From contig DIAJ01000044.1 in NCBI GenBank assembly GCA_002415785.1, positions 35,419-99,418 on the forward strand: DNA of 64,000 nucleotides. The letters are read 5' to 3'. The DNA comes from Flavobacteriales bacterium UBA5081. Lineage in GTDB: Bacteria > Bacteroidota > Bacteroidia > Flavobacteriales_E > Vicingaceae. The position numbers were made by a program, and so were the translations under genes. The notes below the pieces were generated by a model. The model had not been told where the DNA came from. It was given only the letters and a program-made list of their open reading frames with translations, and made no database searches. Numbering within the stretch: the first letter of the stretch is position 1; every line of letters starts with the position of its first letter. Positions 27,678-37,287 of the stretch are shown one piece after another.

Positions 27678-29017
27678 AAACTGTTTCTCAGTGTTTGTTC
27701 TGCATCAAAAGCTCCCAATAGCAAAAATAAAGTTGGAGTTGGATCTAAGGTGATTGCTGTACAGTAAATAAAAAACACAAGTATTGAAAATTTGTTATTC
27801 GCCAATCTCTTACTTAAGAAAATAAATAACATAGGAAAAAGCATTACGATAAAACCTACTATCCCAAAATCAAATAAATAAACCAACAAAGCTGAATTGT
27901 ATGGCTTTAAAATACGACCATTTGAGGATAGCCCCCCTAAGCCCGGAAACTCAAGTGCTAAGGCAAAGTTATACATGCCCGGCCCCAAACCCGTGACAAA
28001 GTGTCCGGGATACTTAACCATATAGTCCCAGCCATAATACTCTTGTCTTACCTCTTCATACTCCAACTGATCAACAACCCGCACTTCATACAATTCCTCC
28101 ACTTCTTGCTCTTGGTATAAATAGCCTACCCCACCAATTAGCATTGAAAAAATTAAGGTACCTAAAAGGCGTGGATTATAATTTATAAAAATGCTATATA
28201 TTAGCAATCCCAACAGAAAGACAGCAACAGAAAAATAAATCGATGTAGAGTAAGTCCACCATAAAATAACTATATGTCCAATAATTAATAACCATGTAAA
28301 AGGTCGACCTAGATATGAGAAATAATAAGACTTAAATTTCAACAAAATCAGAATACCTATTACCATAAAGTAGGTTAATCGTTTGGGTTCATTAGCAAAA
28401 GAATTTACACGAAACATAATGTCATCGATGGTTTTAACACTTGCGGTACCAACTCCACCTTCTGAATAAACAATTCCACGAAATGGTAAACCCAACTGAT
28501 TCGCAAAGTATTGGTAAAAACCATAAATGGTTAATATCGTGGTTGTCCAAACAAAGGACTTGAGTAGCTTATCAGCATTTCCTAATACAATACATTCTCT
28601 TCTTACAATTAAAAAAATCAACAATACATTAAAGTAACTTACTATTTGCACAAAAAGTCGCGTATTTAGCTGAGGCGATGAGAGCAAATCTCTAAAGTAA
28701 GCCGTTGTATAAGTACCTACAAAGGCAGAAATCAATAGGACGATAAAAAATACCAAGGGCCATTTTGACATAAATGCCGGTTTGTTCGTTTTAAAATACC
28801 CCCACCCCATTCTCAACACCACAGCTCCTAAAAAAACAGTAGGCATTAACTTATCCGGGGTTAATCTTGGCCCAACTTCTATAAAGAAGAAAAAACTTAC
28901 CGCAGCAGGCAGTACATTTAAAATTCGCTCGGTTTTAGTAAAAGCGGCATATAAGGCATAAGCCAAAAAAGCAAATACAATGATGTAATCAATTATGCCA
29001 TGACCAACAACATTCAT
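27674..29017 (-). CDS. O-antigen/exopolysaccharide polymerase-like membrane protein (Wzy type)
   Basis: A 447-residue inner-membrane protein with about ten to twelve hydrophobic segments, beginning MNVVGHGIIDYIIVFAFLAY. A larger non-membrane loop near residues 310-370 contains GWDYMVKYPGHFVTGLGPGM, which resembles the periplasmic loop of O-antigen ligase/polymerase (Wzy_C, PF04932) proteins. Membrane proteins of this kind vary strongly in sequence. Its place among glycosyltransferases, with a flippase in the same operon, supports a role as the polymerase that joins repeat units on the periplasmic side. It overlaps both neighbours by 4 bp, indicating translational coupling. A WaaL-type ligase role cannot be excluded. 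Confidence 0.8.
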   Translation of the reverse strand: MNVVGHGIIDYIIVFAFLAYALYAAFTKTERILNVLPAAVSFFFFIEVGPRLTPDKLMPTVFLGAVVLRMGWGYFKTNKPAFMSKWPLVFFIVLLISAFVGTYTTAYFRDLLSSPQLNTRLFVQIVSYFNVLLIFLIVRRECIVLGNADKLLKSFVWTTTILTIYGFYQYFANQLGLPFRGIVYSEGGVGTASVKTIDDIMFRVNSFANEPKRLTYFMVIGILILLKFKSYYFSYLGRPFTWLLIIGHIVILWWTYSTSIYFSVAVFLLGLLIYSIFINYNPRLLGTLIFSMLIGGVGYLYQEQEVEELYEVRVVDQLEYEEVRQEYYGWDYMVKYPGHFVTGLGPGMYNFALALEFPGLGGLSSNGRILKPYNSALLVYLFDFGIVGFIVMLFPMLFIFLSKRLANNKFSILVFFIYCTAITLDPTPTLFLLLGAFDAEQTLRNSL

Positions 29018-30198
29018 GGGCGATAAACTTTAGCCACTTGCACAGCTGTAGATGCCCAAGTATAATCTTTTCTAAAATTATTTAACCCTTCTTCATTTAG
29101 CCCCCAAGCATCGCGAATTTTCAAGTAATGCAAAATCACTTTCTTGATATTCTTACGATCGGAGTCAAGGATAATCCCTCCCACCTTTTCCAGCATTTCG
29201 GGAATAGCTCCCACAGCTGTCGCCATAGTCGGAACTCCATAAGCTATTGCATCTAAAACCGTCATGCAAAAGCCTTCTTCTCTAGAAAGCTGAATGTAGA
29301 CATCTGCATTTGAGTAGGCACTTTCTAAGTTTTCAAAAGGCACAGCACCCAATAAGCTTACTTCGTTTTGTACTTCATGCTGCTGAATCTGTTTTTTAAC
29401 GTACTCCGAATAAGCTTGATTTCTTAAGGGGCCGATAATCTTCCACTCAAAATCAATTTTGTTTTCTTTAAGATAAGCAGCAATCTCCGGTATCCAATCT
29501 TGTCGTTTGTGTGGAATAACTCCACCCACTGTTAAAATTTGAAGCTTATTTGATTTCCTCTTCTCTTTTTTATCATCGAGCTTAATCAATTCTGCACCTC
29601 CATGTGGGCTCACCATTACTTCTGCTCTAGGCAATAGCTGTAATAGTTGTTTTTTTACTTGTTCAGATGGGGTTAAATACACATCAAAGTTTTGTGCTTT
29701 AATTCTACGGTGATTAATCCACCTTACTCCCCATTTTCTAACATCGTCTTTCAATTTATTCAAAAAACGATCTCCCTCCCAAGAAATGGAACATTCTTCA
29801 GGCGGAATGTTGTGGATGGTAAAAATGGATTTCACGCCCTGCGCTCTCAAAGCATTGGTATCGATGACCTCGCCCAAAAACAAACCGTATAGCAAGTGAA
29901 CAACATTTATATTGTATAGCTCAGTTAGCCTTATCAGATTTTCTTTAACATAGTGAATCAATACTGCTCGCTCTTCTCTGTTGTATTCCGGCAAAGCGTT
30001 TTCATTTACTCCCAAGTTTAGATAATGAACTCCATTCTCTTCCAGTTCACTCAACTCTCCTATTTTCCCTTGAACCGGACACAAGAAATACAACTTAAGT
30101 TCATTTTGCTGACTTAAACTCTGTATTAAGTGTTTAACATAAGAAACAGTACCGGAAATTTTTGGCGAATAGTGTTCTGAAAGCAGCAATACATTCAT
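29014..30198 (-). CDS. Glycosyltransferase family 4
   Basis: A 394-residue GT-B enzyme. The N-terminal loop is MNVLLLSEHYSPKISGTVSY, and TIHNIPPEECSISW and DVYLTPSEQVKKQLL follow. The donor domain shows LTVGGVIPHKRQDWIPEIAA, SLLGAVPFENLESAYSNADV, QLSREEGFCMTVLDAIAYGV (EX7E-like) and ATAVGAIPEML. The length is normal for GT4. Predicted to act at the cytoplasmic face on the growing repeat unit. Its stop overlaps the polymerase start by 4 bp. A 249-bp gap upstream, which holds one CAATTG-type repeat, separates it from the GT2 pair, so a new transcript could begin here. Confidence 0.9.
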   Translation of the reverse strand: MNVLLLSEHYSPKISGTVSYVKHLIQSLSQQNELKLYFLCPVQGKIGELSELEENGVHYLNLGVNENALPEYNREERAVLIHYVKENLIRLTELYNINVVHLLYGLFLGEVIDTNALRAQGVKSIFTIHNIPPEECSISWEGDRFLNKLKDDVRKWGVRWINHRRIKAQNFDVYLTPSEQVKKQLLQLLPRAEVMVSPHGGAELIKLDDKKEKRKSNKLQILTVGGVIPHKRQDWIPEIAAYLKENKIDFEWKIIGPLRNQAYSEYVKKQIQQHEVQNEVSLLGAVPFENLESAYSNADVYIQLSREEGFCMTVLDAIAYGVPTMATAVGAIPEMLEKVGGIILDSDRKNIKKVILHYLKIRDAWGLNEEGLNNFRKDYTWASTAVQVAKVYRP

Positions 30199-30447
30199 AA
30201 GGCAATATTAATACTATTGAAGATAAATGTTAGCTTTTTTGATCTTCTTTTCGTTTTAACACTTCTACTTTAATATTTTTGGTTCAATATAAAATTGATA
30301 GGTAATCGAAAAAAAGTAAACAATGCCAATTGTCCATTGTCAATTGTAAAGTTGTCAATTAAAACCCCATTTCCCCTTAAACTTTTAAATAAAAAATCAC
30401 AAAGTCCTAATTAACAAATAAACTCAACTGACCTTCATCTTTTCAAA

Positions 30448-31365
30448 TCAAGAATGCTTGTCTACTTTAATTAAATAAATCCCTCCCCTTCGATGTTTTT
30501 TCAATGCCTCAAAAAAGGCAGAAAACATTCTGCTTGTTGTCAATGCCCATAGTTGAGGACGCTTTAAGATGGTTTTATTGATTAGAAAATAGCGAAACAT
30601 GTCTAGTACAAAAATTGGAAAATACTTTTTTGGAGCAGTGTGTAATACAAAATATATAGCGCCTACCATGTGGTGCTTTGCTTTAACAAACTGATTATCA
30701 TTCCACGATCGAATCCCTCCTATTTTATTACCAATGTGGATTAATCGTGCTTGTGGGTCAAACAAAAAAGCACCGTATTTTCGATAAATACGTATGCAAA
30801 AATCGGCTTCTTCTCGATGTGCTCCTTTTTCATAATTCTCATCCATGCCCCCAACAGCAATGGCACACTCTCTTCTTACAGATAAATTATTGGAGCGACC
30901 TGAGGCCACAAAGGTGTGACATCCATAGTTTCTAGGGAAGTTTAACCAATCAACTAAAATGTTTTTTCCATTTTTACGCTTGAATCCTGGCAATTCATCT
31001 TTTGAATACTCAAAAGTACTTCCAACAACACCAAAAATTTCTTCATCTTGATAATGACGATAATGATTGTTTAGAAAGTTAGGATTACTTATTATCACAT
31101 CGTCATCAAGAAATAAAATAACTTCTCCTTTACTTAATTTTATTCCGATATTCCGAGCTGCTGAAGCTGATTTTAATTTTGAATGTATATATTTAAATTC
31201 ATATAACTTAAACTCCTCAGATTTAAAGTTGTATTTTTTGTCACTTTGATCAATAATAATTACCTCAAAGTTTTTAAAATTTTGTTTTAAAAGTTGTTTA
31301 AGCAAACTATTTAAATCATTGAATCGATTTAAAGTAGGAACTACAACGCTTATTTGGATACCCAA
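30448..31365 (-). CDS. Glycosyltransferase family 2 (paralogue of next gene)
   Basis: A 305-residue GT-A fold glycosyltransferase. MGIQISVVVPTLNRFNDLNS is the nucleotide-binding start. IIIDQSDKKYNF, SASAARNIGIKLSKGEVILF and the metal-binding LDDDV near residue 90 follow. The later motif GGMDENYEKGAHREEADFCI contains the acidic residues expected for acceptor binding. The neighbouring protein at 31385-32299 shares nearly the same motifs in the same places, so the two arose by duplication. They may add two related sugars. The spacing between them is 19 bp, in the same operon. Confidence 0.9.
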   Translation of the reverse strand: MGIQISVVVPTLNRFNDLNSLLKQLLKQNFKNFEVIIIDQSDKKYNFKSEEFKLYEFKYIHSKLKSASAARNIGIKLSKGEVILFLDDDVIISNPNFLNNHYRHYQDEEIFGVVGSTFEYSKDELPGFKRKNGKNILVDWLNFPRNYGCHTFVASGRSNNLSVRRECAIAVGGMDENYEKGAHREEADFCIRIYRKYGAFLFDPQARLIHIGNKIGGIRSWNDNQFVKAKHHMVGAIYFVLHTAPKKYFPIFVLDMFRYFLINKTILKRPQLWALTTSRMFSAFFEALKKHRRGGIYLIKVDKHS

Positions 31366-31384
31366 TGTGCTATTTTTGATATTT

Positions 31385-32299
31385 TTAACCTAATTGAACT
31401 CTAGTTTGTTTCTTCTTTAACATTTTTCTTGCATTAAAGTAAGCTTTTACTAACCTCAACAAAGCTATAAATAAATGTTTTGGGTTTTTTAAAAATTCTT
31501 TATGATAAAAGTAAAACATAAAGAAAGAAAGAAAATGAGGTAAATAGTGTTTTAATTTAACATTCTTCATTATAAAATATACCCCCCCATCGAAGTGGTG
31601 TTGAGCTTTCAAGTACTTTTGAGGTAATTTATTCCAAGTCCTTACACCACCCTCTACTGCACCTATATGAAGAATATAACAGTCTTTATCATAAAGGTAA
31701 TCACCATATTTTTGAGTATAGCGCATATTAAAATCGCTCTCTTCACGATGTGCTCCTTTTTCATAATTTTCATTCATTCCCCCAACAGCTATCGCACACT
31801 TTCTTCTTACAGCCAAGTTCCCAGCGCCTCCATCTTTGACCCTACATGAATATCCATAAGTTCTAGGAAAAAACAACCATCCCCAGTTTTTGTTATAACT
31901 CCATTTATGTCGTTCATAGCGAAACTTTGGCGACTTAGCATCTAAGATAGGTCCAACAACACCGTGTATTTCACTATTAAAATTTGAAACAACTCTAGTC
32001 AAATATTCGGTATCATCTATAATAATATCATCATCTAAAAACAATAACAAATCACCTTTTGCTTCCTGAATACCTAAATTCCTCGCTTTTGAGGCAGACT
32101 TGAAATTTGGCTTATGAATGTGCTTTACTCTATGTTCAATTTGAGATAATGATTGAAAGTCATGCAATTCACTTTGATCAATAATCAAAATTTCATAATT
32201 GCTAAAAGTTTGATTAATTAAATACTGAATGGTATTTTGTAAATCAGTATAACGATTTAATGTTGGTATTATAATGCTCAAATATGCTTTATTTTTCAT
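31385..32299 (-). CDS. Glycosyltransferase family 2
   Basis: A 304-residue GT-A fold enzyme. It begins MKNKAYLSIIIPTLNRYTDL, has IDQSELHDFQ, SASKARNLGIQEAKGDLLLF and LDDDI as the metal site, then AGNLAVRRKCAIAVGGMNEN and EKGAHREESDFNMRYTQKYG. It is a clear paralogue of the downstream gene, with shared TLNR, IDQS, FKSAS/LKSAS, NYEKGAHREE and HIG elements, but the C-terminal helices differ, which fits a change of acceptor. The C-terminus is basic with hydrophobic stretches, probably for membrane association. The gap upstream (276 bp) is AT-rich with no visible gene. Confidence 0.9.
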   Translation of the reverse strand: MKNKAYLSIIIPTLNRYTDLQNTIQYLINQTFSNYEILIIDQSELHDFQSLSQIEHRVKHIHKPNFKSASKARNLGIQEAKGDLLLFLDDDIIIDDTEYLTRVVSNFNSEIHGVVGPILDAKSPKFRYERHKWSYNKNWGWLFFPRTYGYSCRVKDGGAGNLAVRRKCAIAVGGMNENYEKGAHREESDFNMRYTQKYGDYLYDKDCYILHIGAVEGGVRTWNKLPQKYLKAQHHFDGGVYFIMKNVKLKHYLPHFLSFFMFYFYHKEFLKNPKHLFIALLRLVKAYFNARKMLKKKQTRVQLG

Positions 32300-32575
32300 G
32301 TTTTTAAAAATTCAAAATTTTTAATTTAAATCTAAGTCAATTGAACTATTAAGTGATACCATTTTTTAATCATCCTGTTGGCTTTAAAGACCATTGCACA
32401 AACAAATTAAACACATAATAACAAGCTATTACACACACTACACTTATATAAATATTTTCTACCTTCAAGAATTTGTCAGCTATAAGTCTTCTTGAGTAAA
32501 TTCAAAAAATACACTTAAGAAACTGCCTACAAGAATAAAATGAATTACTGTTTACTTTAGTTAGTCTCAAACTTT

Positions 32576-33493
32576 CTATTTATCAAGAAATTTTGAATTG
32601 TCGAGAATTGACTGATAAGTATTTCCACACACTTCTATAACTAAACTTTGTTCCTCTTTACTTAACTTCCTTTTCCATTTATGTATTAATTCTTCATGAT
32701 TCCTGACTAGGTTACTTTCATTTCTTTTCGATAAAGTTGTGGACTTATTAATGAATCTTTCAACTTTTTTAGAGTAAACTAAATCAAGCTTTTTAAACAA
32801 AGTTTTAAAATTATTTTCAGGGCTCTGGAGTAAAAACTCATGACTTACAAACACCCAATTTTTATTTTCGCTGAACTCATTTAAATAACTTAAAACACGT
32901 TTATTTAAGATTGCCCACCAAATAGCCGCCCGTTCTATACAATCATCTTCAGTATTGCTAAGTTTGTTTATCCGATCCATAAAAGGCTCGAGTTCTTCCT
33001 TTAGGTCATCTTGATTTAAAAGATGATTAAATGAAAACCGCCACCCTCTACTTTTGTGACTTTCTACAACTGCACAAGGGTGTCGGACTATAATGATAAC
33101 TTTAGAATTAAAATTGTTATAAATCCACTCTGCTGCCAATAGAGCTAATGGATCTTTAAATATCATTTTTTTAAAAAAAGGCTTTGTTAACTCTTTTACA
33201 ACTCCCTTTATAGCAATTTTTAAAGTAGGTGACTTTTTTAAGAAGTCTTGAAGGTTACCATAGTTTACGCTTCGATAGGAGTCAAGATATTTGTAATAGA
33301 CATTTTTTCTGTTAATTGAAGAATTTTTTGTGATATTTTCATACTGATTAATCATAGGCACATTAGCAACTTTCCCTCTAGGATTGAATGGTTCATAGAA
33401 GTAATTATACCCATTTAGTCTTCTAAATACCTCTCCTAACCAAGTTGTACCAGACCGATGTGCTCCTGTAATTAATATATTATTCATATTCAA
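32576..33493 (-). CDS. Sulfotransferase family protein
   Basis: A 305-residue P-loop sulfotransferase. The 5'-phosphosulfate loop of PAPS binding is GAHRSGTTWLGEVFRRLNGY, residues 10-29. The 3'-phosphate-binding region is KVIIIVRHPCAVVESHKSRG near residues 137-156 (the RxPxxxxxS pattern). These two motifs define the family. It would transfer sulfate from PAPS to a hydroxyl of the nascent polysaccharide. An alternative start two codons downstream is possible (MNMNN). It is one of two unrelated-looking sulfotransferases in the locus and lies 43 bp downstream of the epimerase gene. No PAPS synthesis genes are in the window. Confidence 0.87.
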   Translation of the reverse strand: MNMNNILITGAHRSGTTWLGEVFRRLNGYNYFYEPFNPRGKVANVPMINQYENITKNSSINRKNVYYKYLDSYRSVNYGNLQDFLKKSPTLKIAIKGVVKELTKPFFKKMIFKDPLALLAAEWIYNNFNSKVIIIVRHPCAVVESHKSRGWRFSFNHLLNQDDLKEELEPFMDRINKLSNTEDDCIERAAIWWAILNKRVLSYLNEFSENKNWVFVSHEFLLQSPENNFKTLFKKLDLVYSKKVERFINKSTTLSKRNESNLVRNHEELIHKWKRKLSKEEQSLVIEVCGNTYQSILDNSKFLDK

Positions 33494-33536
33494 AAATTTC
33501 TACTATGAAAAGGTAATTATAAAAAAAAATACAACT

Positions 33537-34634
33537 TTATAATTGACTTACTATACTTAGTATACGTTCTGTAGCTTTTCCATCCCAAAGCTCTGGAACT
33601 TTACCTATTTTATAAGTACCTTCTTGTACTTCATTAATCTTTGAAAGTATAGCATCTTTATCAAAGTTTAATAAAGTATTGCTACCTTCAGTTATGGTTA
33701 CTGGACGCTCTGTATTAGGTCGCAATGTTAAGCATGGTTTTTTCTTAAATGTAGTCTCTTCTTGAATACCTCCACTATCTGTAAGTACCATCTTGCAATT
33801 GTGAATTAAATTTTGGAAACTAAAGTAATCTAAAGGCTCTAATAATTTGAGGTTATTTAATTCGTTAAACTTGGGTAATAGTTGAAATCTCTCTATACTC
33901 TTTAAAGTTCTTGGATGAACTGGAAATACAATATCAAGTTTTTGGGGTATTGAACCTAATAAAGAAAATAAATTAAGTAAGCCTTCTTTGCTATCAACTG
34001 TTGCCGGGCGATGTATAGTCATTAAAATAAACTGATTTTTTAAAAGCCGCTTTTCTGTAAGAATGTTATTTGAAACTATATCTTCTTCAAAAGCGACTAG
34101 TGTATCAATCATTGTATTGCCAACATAGTGTATACTTTCTTTTGACTTGCCTTCATTTATAAGATTATCGAGGCCGCTTTGTTCTGTTACAAAATGTAAG
34201 TTTGAAATTTCATCTACCAAAATTCGATTTATCTCTTCAGGCATAGTACGATCAAAACTACGCAGTCCACTTTCAATATGACCCAAAGGAATACCTAACT
34301 TATAGGCAGTAAGTCCTGCAGCTAAGGTAGAATTAACATCACCAGGAACTAAAATAATGTCCGGCTTAAAATCGCTTTGAACTACTTTTTCTAACCCCAC
34401 CATTATCTCTCCTATTTGAGAATTTGGAGAGGTTTGAGATATGCTTAAAAAGTAATCCGGCAAAGTATCTAATTGCTTAAAGAATGAATCAGACATTTTT
34501 TGATCAAAATGCTGTCCAGTATGTAGAATTTTAATAGAAAGCTTCCCATTATAATGTTTAGCGGCTATCTTTTTAAACTGAGTAACTTTTATAAAGTTTG
34601 GTCTAGTACCAACAACAATAAGTATATTTTTCAT
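33537..34634 (-). CDS. wecB: UDP-N-acetylglucosamine 2-epimerase (non-hydrolysing)
   Basis: A 365-residue cytosolic enzyme that interconverts UDP-GlcNAc and UDP-ManNAc, providing ManNAc-derived donors for the polysaccharide. Family signatures: VVGTRPNFIKVTQF near residue 7, LHTGQHFDQKMSDSFF, VPGDVNSTLAAGLTAYKLGI, HIESGLRSFDRTMPEEINRI (around 118-137, with catalytic acidic and His residues), GNTMIDTL, TIHRPATVD, and the C-terminal LTDSGGIQEE near residue 285 and RPNTERP. The length is normal. Its start overlaps the upstream glycosyltransferase stop by 4 bp. No UDP-ManNAc dehydrogenase is in this window, so ManNAc itself may be used. Confidence 0.93.
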   Translation of the reverse strand: MKNILIVVGTRPNFIKVTQFKKIAAKHYNGKLSIKILHTGQHFDQKMSDSFFKQLDTLPDYFLSISQTSPNSQIGEIMVGLEKVVQSDFKPDIILVPGDVNSTLAAGLTAYKLGIPLGHIESGLRSFDRTMPEEINRILVDEISNLHFVTEQSGLDNLINEGKSKESIHYVGNTMIDTLVAFEEDIVSNNILTEKRLLKNQFILMTIHRPATVDSKEGLLNLFSLLGSIPQKLDIVFPVHPRTLKSIERFQLLPKFNELNNLKLLEPLDYFSFQNLIHNCKMVLTDSGGIQEETTFKKKPCLTLRPNTERPVTITEGSNTLLNFDKDAILSKINEVQEGTYKIGKVPELWDGKATERILSIVSQL

Positions 34635-35983
34635 CTTGTCTCTTTAATGACTTTTTTGATAATACTTGCAAATATGCGGGAAAGATTTGTAATTTTAAAT
34701 GAATTAATAAATGCTTGGTTTGGTTCAAATGCAAAAGACTCATAGAAAATAGCTTTTAATTGCTCTACACCCTCCTCGATAGAATCTACATTTACAAAAT
34801 AAGCTAAGCCCGACTCCTTAAGCAACTCTTTTTGAGCACCATCCGTAACAAAAGCTAAAATTGGCTTTTGTATCTTAAAATATTCAAATGTTTTACCCGC
34901 AATACTATAGTCTTTCCCGTCAATTACTTTTGCTGAGGTTATCAATAAATAATCACATGATTTTTGAAGTTTTAACGAATCATTATGAGACAACCAACCA
35001 TAATGATTAACGATTGATTTTAATTCGAACTCTTCAACCATTTTCTCAAACCAAGCTTCTTTCCTTCCCGCAAATTTCAACTCAACTTTTTCCTTTAATT
35101 CAGGATATTTAAGAAAAAGTCGATTAAGCGTTTTAAAAAGGAAGTAAGGACTTCTATACAACCAGTCTTCCTTTCTATAAACATATTGTAACTTACGATG
35201 CCCCTTTTTTTTCCACCACTTTTTAAATATCATATCCCTGTTATGAGGTGAGTAATAGAAACTTCCTACATAGCCTATAGTTATTTTCTCATTTGGTTGT
35301 GTAATTAACTTCTTATAGGATATTTCTCCTTCAAATCCATTTGGTATATACTCAAATTTATTTGAATCAACTGAAGGGTGTAATGATTTAAAGTCTTCTA
35401 AGGTAACTTGTGAGGTTGCAATAATTTTTGAAGCACATTCAAAAATTATACGCTCTTTCCTTTTTGTCCTAATAAAATTTAAATAACTACTATACGGTGT
35501 TAGATTCCATGTTGTCCATGGATCTCGCATATCTATAATTAGTGGAAGATGAAATTCTTTAGCAGTCTTCATTGCCAACGGCAAAACGCCAAATGGGGGA
35601 GCAGTTACTACTACAGCTGATACTTTATTGTTCTTAAGATACTTATTAACTTTAGAATAATAATTCGACTCCCAATAACTCTTCTCATTATTTCCATATA
35701 CATTAAAAAATATTTTAAAAAACTTTTTTAACTTATTTTCAGAGTCTTTTATTAAAGACTTTGAAGGAACTTTTATATAATCAAGTTCACCTTTAAAGTC
35801 AGCAAGAATATTACTGTCACTTTTTGAATTTGGATAAACCTTATCGTAATCATTGGGATCTAGAGTAACAATTATGGGGTTAAGTCCAAAGGACTTTATG
35901 CTTTTTGCAAATCTTCCAGGACGAGCAGACCCACCTACATTTAGTGGTGGAAATTGATAGGCTATAAAAAGAAAGTTTTCCAA
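34631..35983 (-). CDS. Glycosyltransferase family 4-like
   Basis: A 450-residue GT-B glycosyltransferase. The N-terminal loop is FIAYQFPPLNVGGSARPGRF, residues 5-24. VVVTAPPFGVLPLAMKTAKE and IIDMRDPWTTWN are typical of GT4 proteins with a FPP...GG...R start. SKIIATSQVTLEDF and EYIPNGFE precede the donor domain. In the donor domain, GYVGSFYYSPHNRDMIFKKW and SIAGKTFEYFKIQKPILAFV replace the standard EX7E motif with a G-K-x-FEYF pattern, as is usual in this subgroup. Base composition is clearly more AT-rich than in the flanking chromosome. It overlaps wecB by 4 bp. Confidence 0.88.
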   Translation of the reverse strand: MENFLFIAYQFPPLNVGGSARPGRFAKSIKSFGLNPIIVTLDPNDYDKVYPNSKSDSNILADFKGELDYIKVPSKSLIKDSENKLKKFFKIFFNVYGNNEKSYWESNYYSKVNKYLKNNKVSAVVVTAPPFGVLPLAMKTAKEFHLPLIIDMRDPWTTWNLTPYSSYLNFIRTKRKERIIFECASKIIATSQVTLEDFKSLHPSVDSNKFEYIPNGFEGEISYKKLITQPNEKITIGYVGSFYYSPHNRDMIFKKWWKKKGHRKLQYVYRKEDWLYRSPYFLFKTLNRLFLKYPELKEKVELKFAGRKEAWFEKMVEEFELKSIVNHYGWLSHNDSLKLQKSCDYLLITSAKVIDGKDYSIAGKTFEYFKIQKPILAFVTDGAQKELLKESGLAYFVNVDSIEEGVEQLKAIFYESFAFEPNQAFINSFKITNLSRIFASIIKKVIKETR

Positions 35984-36213
35984 TGTGTTTTAAAAAATTA
36001 TTCTAAATTATAAAATATAAAGTGTTTAAGCATTTAAAAATAAGCTAAATTCAATCCTTTATATAAATCTACTATAGATGACTAAACTATAGAATGATAA
36101 TAAAAGAAAATTAAAATGGACTAATTTAAACATGCTAATTACGAATAGGTATTTGTACTTATTATTCTGAAAATGCTTTATGGCATATAAGTCAATTAAG
36201 TCTAAACATTGAT

Positions 36214-37284
36214 TTAAGAATCCTTATTTGTTAATTTCAATAATTTTACTACAAGTCTTGGATGTTTAAAATAAAACATCCATAATTTAATATATGAATT
36301 TAATTTAAGGTTTTTTCTTATAATTTGTTCAGTCAAAGCACTTTTATAATTGTTATTATCAAAACTTCTAAAGTCATTAGTTAGTAAACTATAATCTTGA
36401 AGCAAGATATTATATCTATTAATCAAATCAGTTGGAACTTCATAATTAAATTTTTCACAATAATAAAATCTCATCATATAGCCCGATAATTTAAATTTTA
36501 ATTGAGACTTAATTGATTTTGGATTTGATACAGTCCCGTCACTAATTCTATAAACTGAATAAACATCATTGAAGTACTTGAATTTTGTTTTTTGCGAAAA
36601 ATCTAACCACATTGGAGTATCTGCCATCAAAAAGTTTCTTTCAAGTAAAAGGTTTAAATTTAACAATGACTTCTTAAACAATACTGTTGCGGTCCTAATC
36701 TTATATTTCCAATTAATTAACTCATTAAACAATTGACTTTTATTTTCAATATTAAGAATATTAAGAATATTTTTATTGGCATTATATTTCCATTTTTTTC
36801 TACCTTGATAATAGAAGTGGCAATCACCATGAATTAACCCATACTCAATATTTTCCTCCAAAAAATCCACCTGCTTCTGCAATTTTTTTGGATCGGTCCA
36901 ATAATCATCTCCCTCACAAAGAGCAATGTACTTGCCATTAGCAGAAAAAAGATTATAAAAAAAATTGAAACGACCAGTAGGAGAACCACCTATTGAAATG
37001 TTATTTTCTCTACGATGCAAAAACAACTTAATTTTATTAGGATACTTTTCAGCATATTCAATACAAATCTCTCGTGTACCATCAGTTGAAGCATCTTCTC
37101 CCAGTAAAACTTCAAAATCAAAATTGGTTTCTTGCATTAAAATACCATCCAAACACTCTTTAATGAAGTTTACATGTTGATAGGTCATAACACATATACT
37201 TACAACTGGATTATCAACAACTTTATTGACATAATGCTCAACAGGTACTACTTGATATTTGTCTAAGAATTCTTGAAAATTCAC
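36214..37284 (-). CDS. Glycosyltransferase family 2
   Basis: A 356-residue GT-A glycosyltransferase with a 27-residue N-terminal extension before the catalytic core VVSICVMTYQHVNFIKECLD. LLGEDASTDGTREICIEYAE and the metal-binding EGDDYWTDPKKL near residue 125 follow. GEDxSTDGTR and EGDDYW are typical of a common bacterial GT2 subgroup. The C-terminal third is Lys/Asn/Tyr-rich without membrane spans. It lies 3 bp downstream of a sulfotransferase gene, in the most AT-rich part of the locus, and is followed by a 230-bp AT-rich gap in which I see nothing. Confidence 0.9.
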   Translation of the reverse strand: MNFQEFLDKYQVVPVEHYVNKVVDNPVVSICVMTYQHVNFIKECLDGILMQETNFDFEVLLGEDASTDGTREICIEYAEKYPNKIKLFLHRRENNISIGGSPTGRFNFFYNLFSANGKYIALCEGDDYWTDPKKLQKQVDFLEENIEYGLIHGDCHFYYQGRKKWKYNANKNILNILNIENKSQLFNELINWKYKIRTATVLFKKSLLNLNLLLERNFLMADTPMWLDFSQKTKFKYFNDVYSVYRISDGTVSNPKSIKSQLKFKLSGYMMRFYYCEKFNYEVPTDLINRYNILLQDYSLLTNDFRSFDNNNYKSALTEQIIRKNLKLNSYIKLWMFYFKHPRLVVKLLKLTNKDS

Positions 37285-37287
37285 AAA

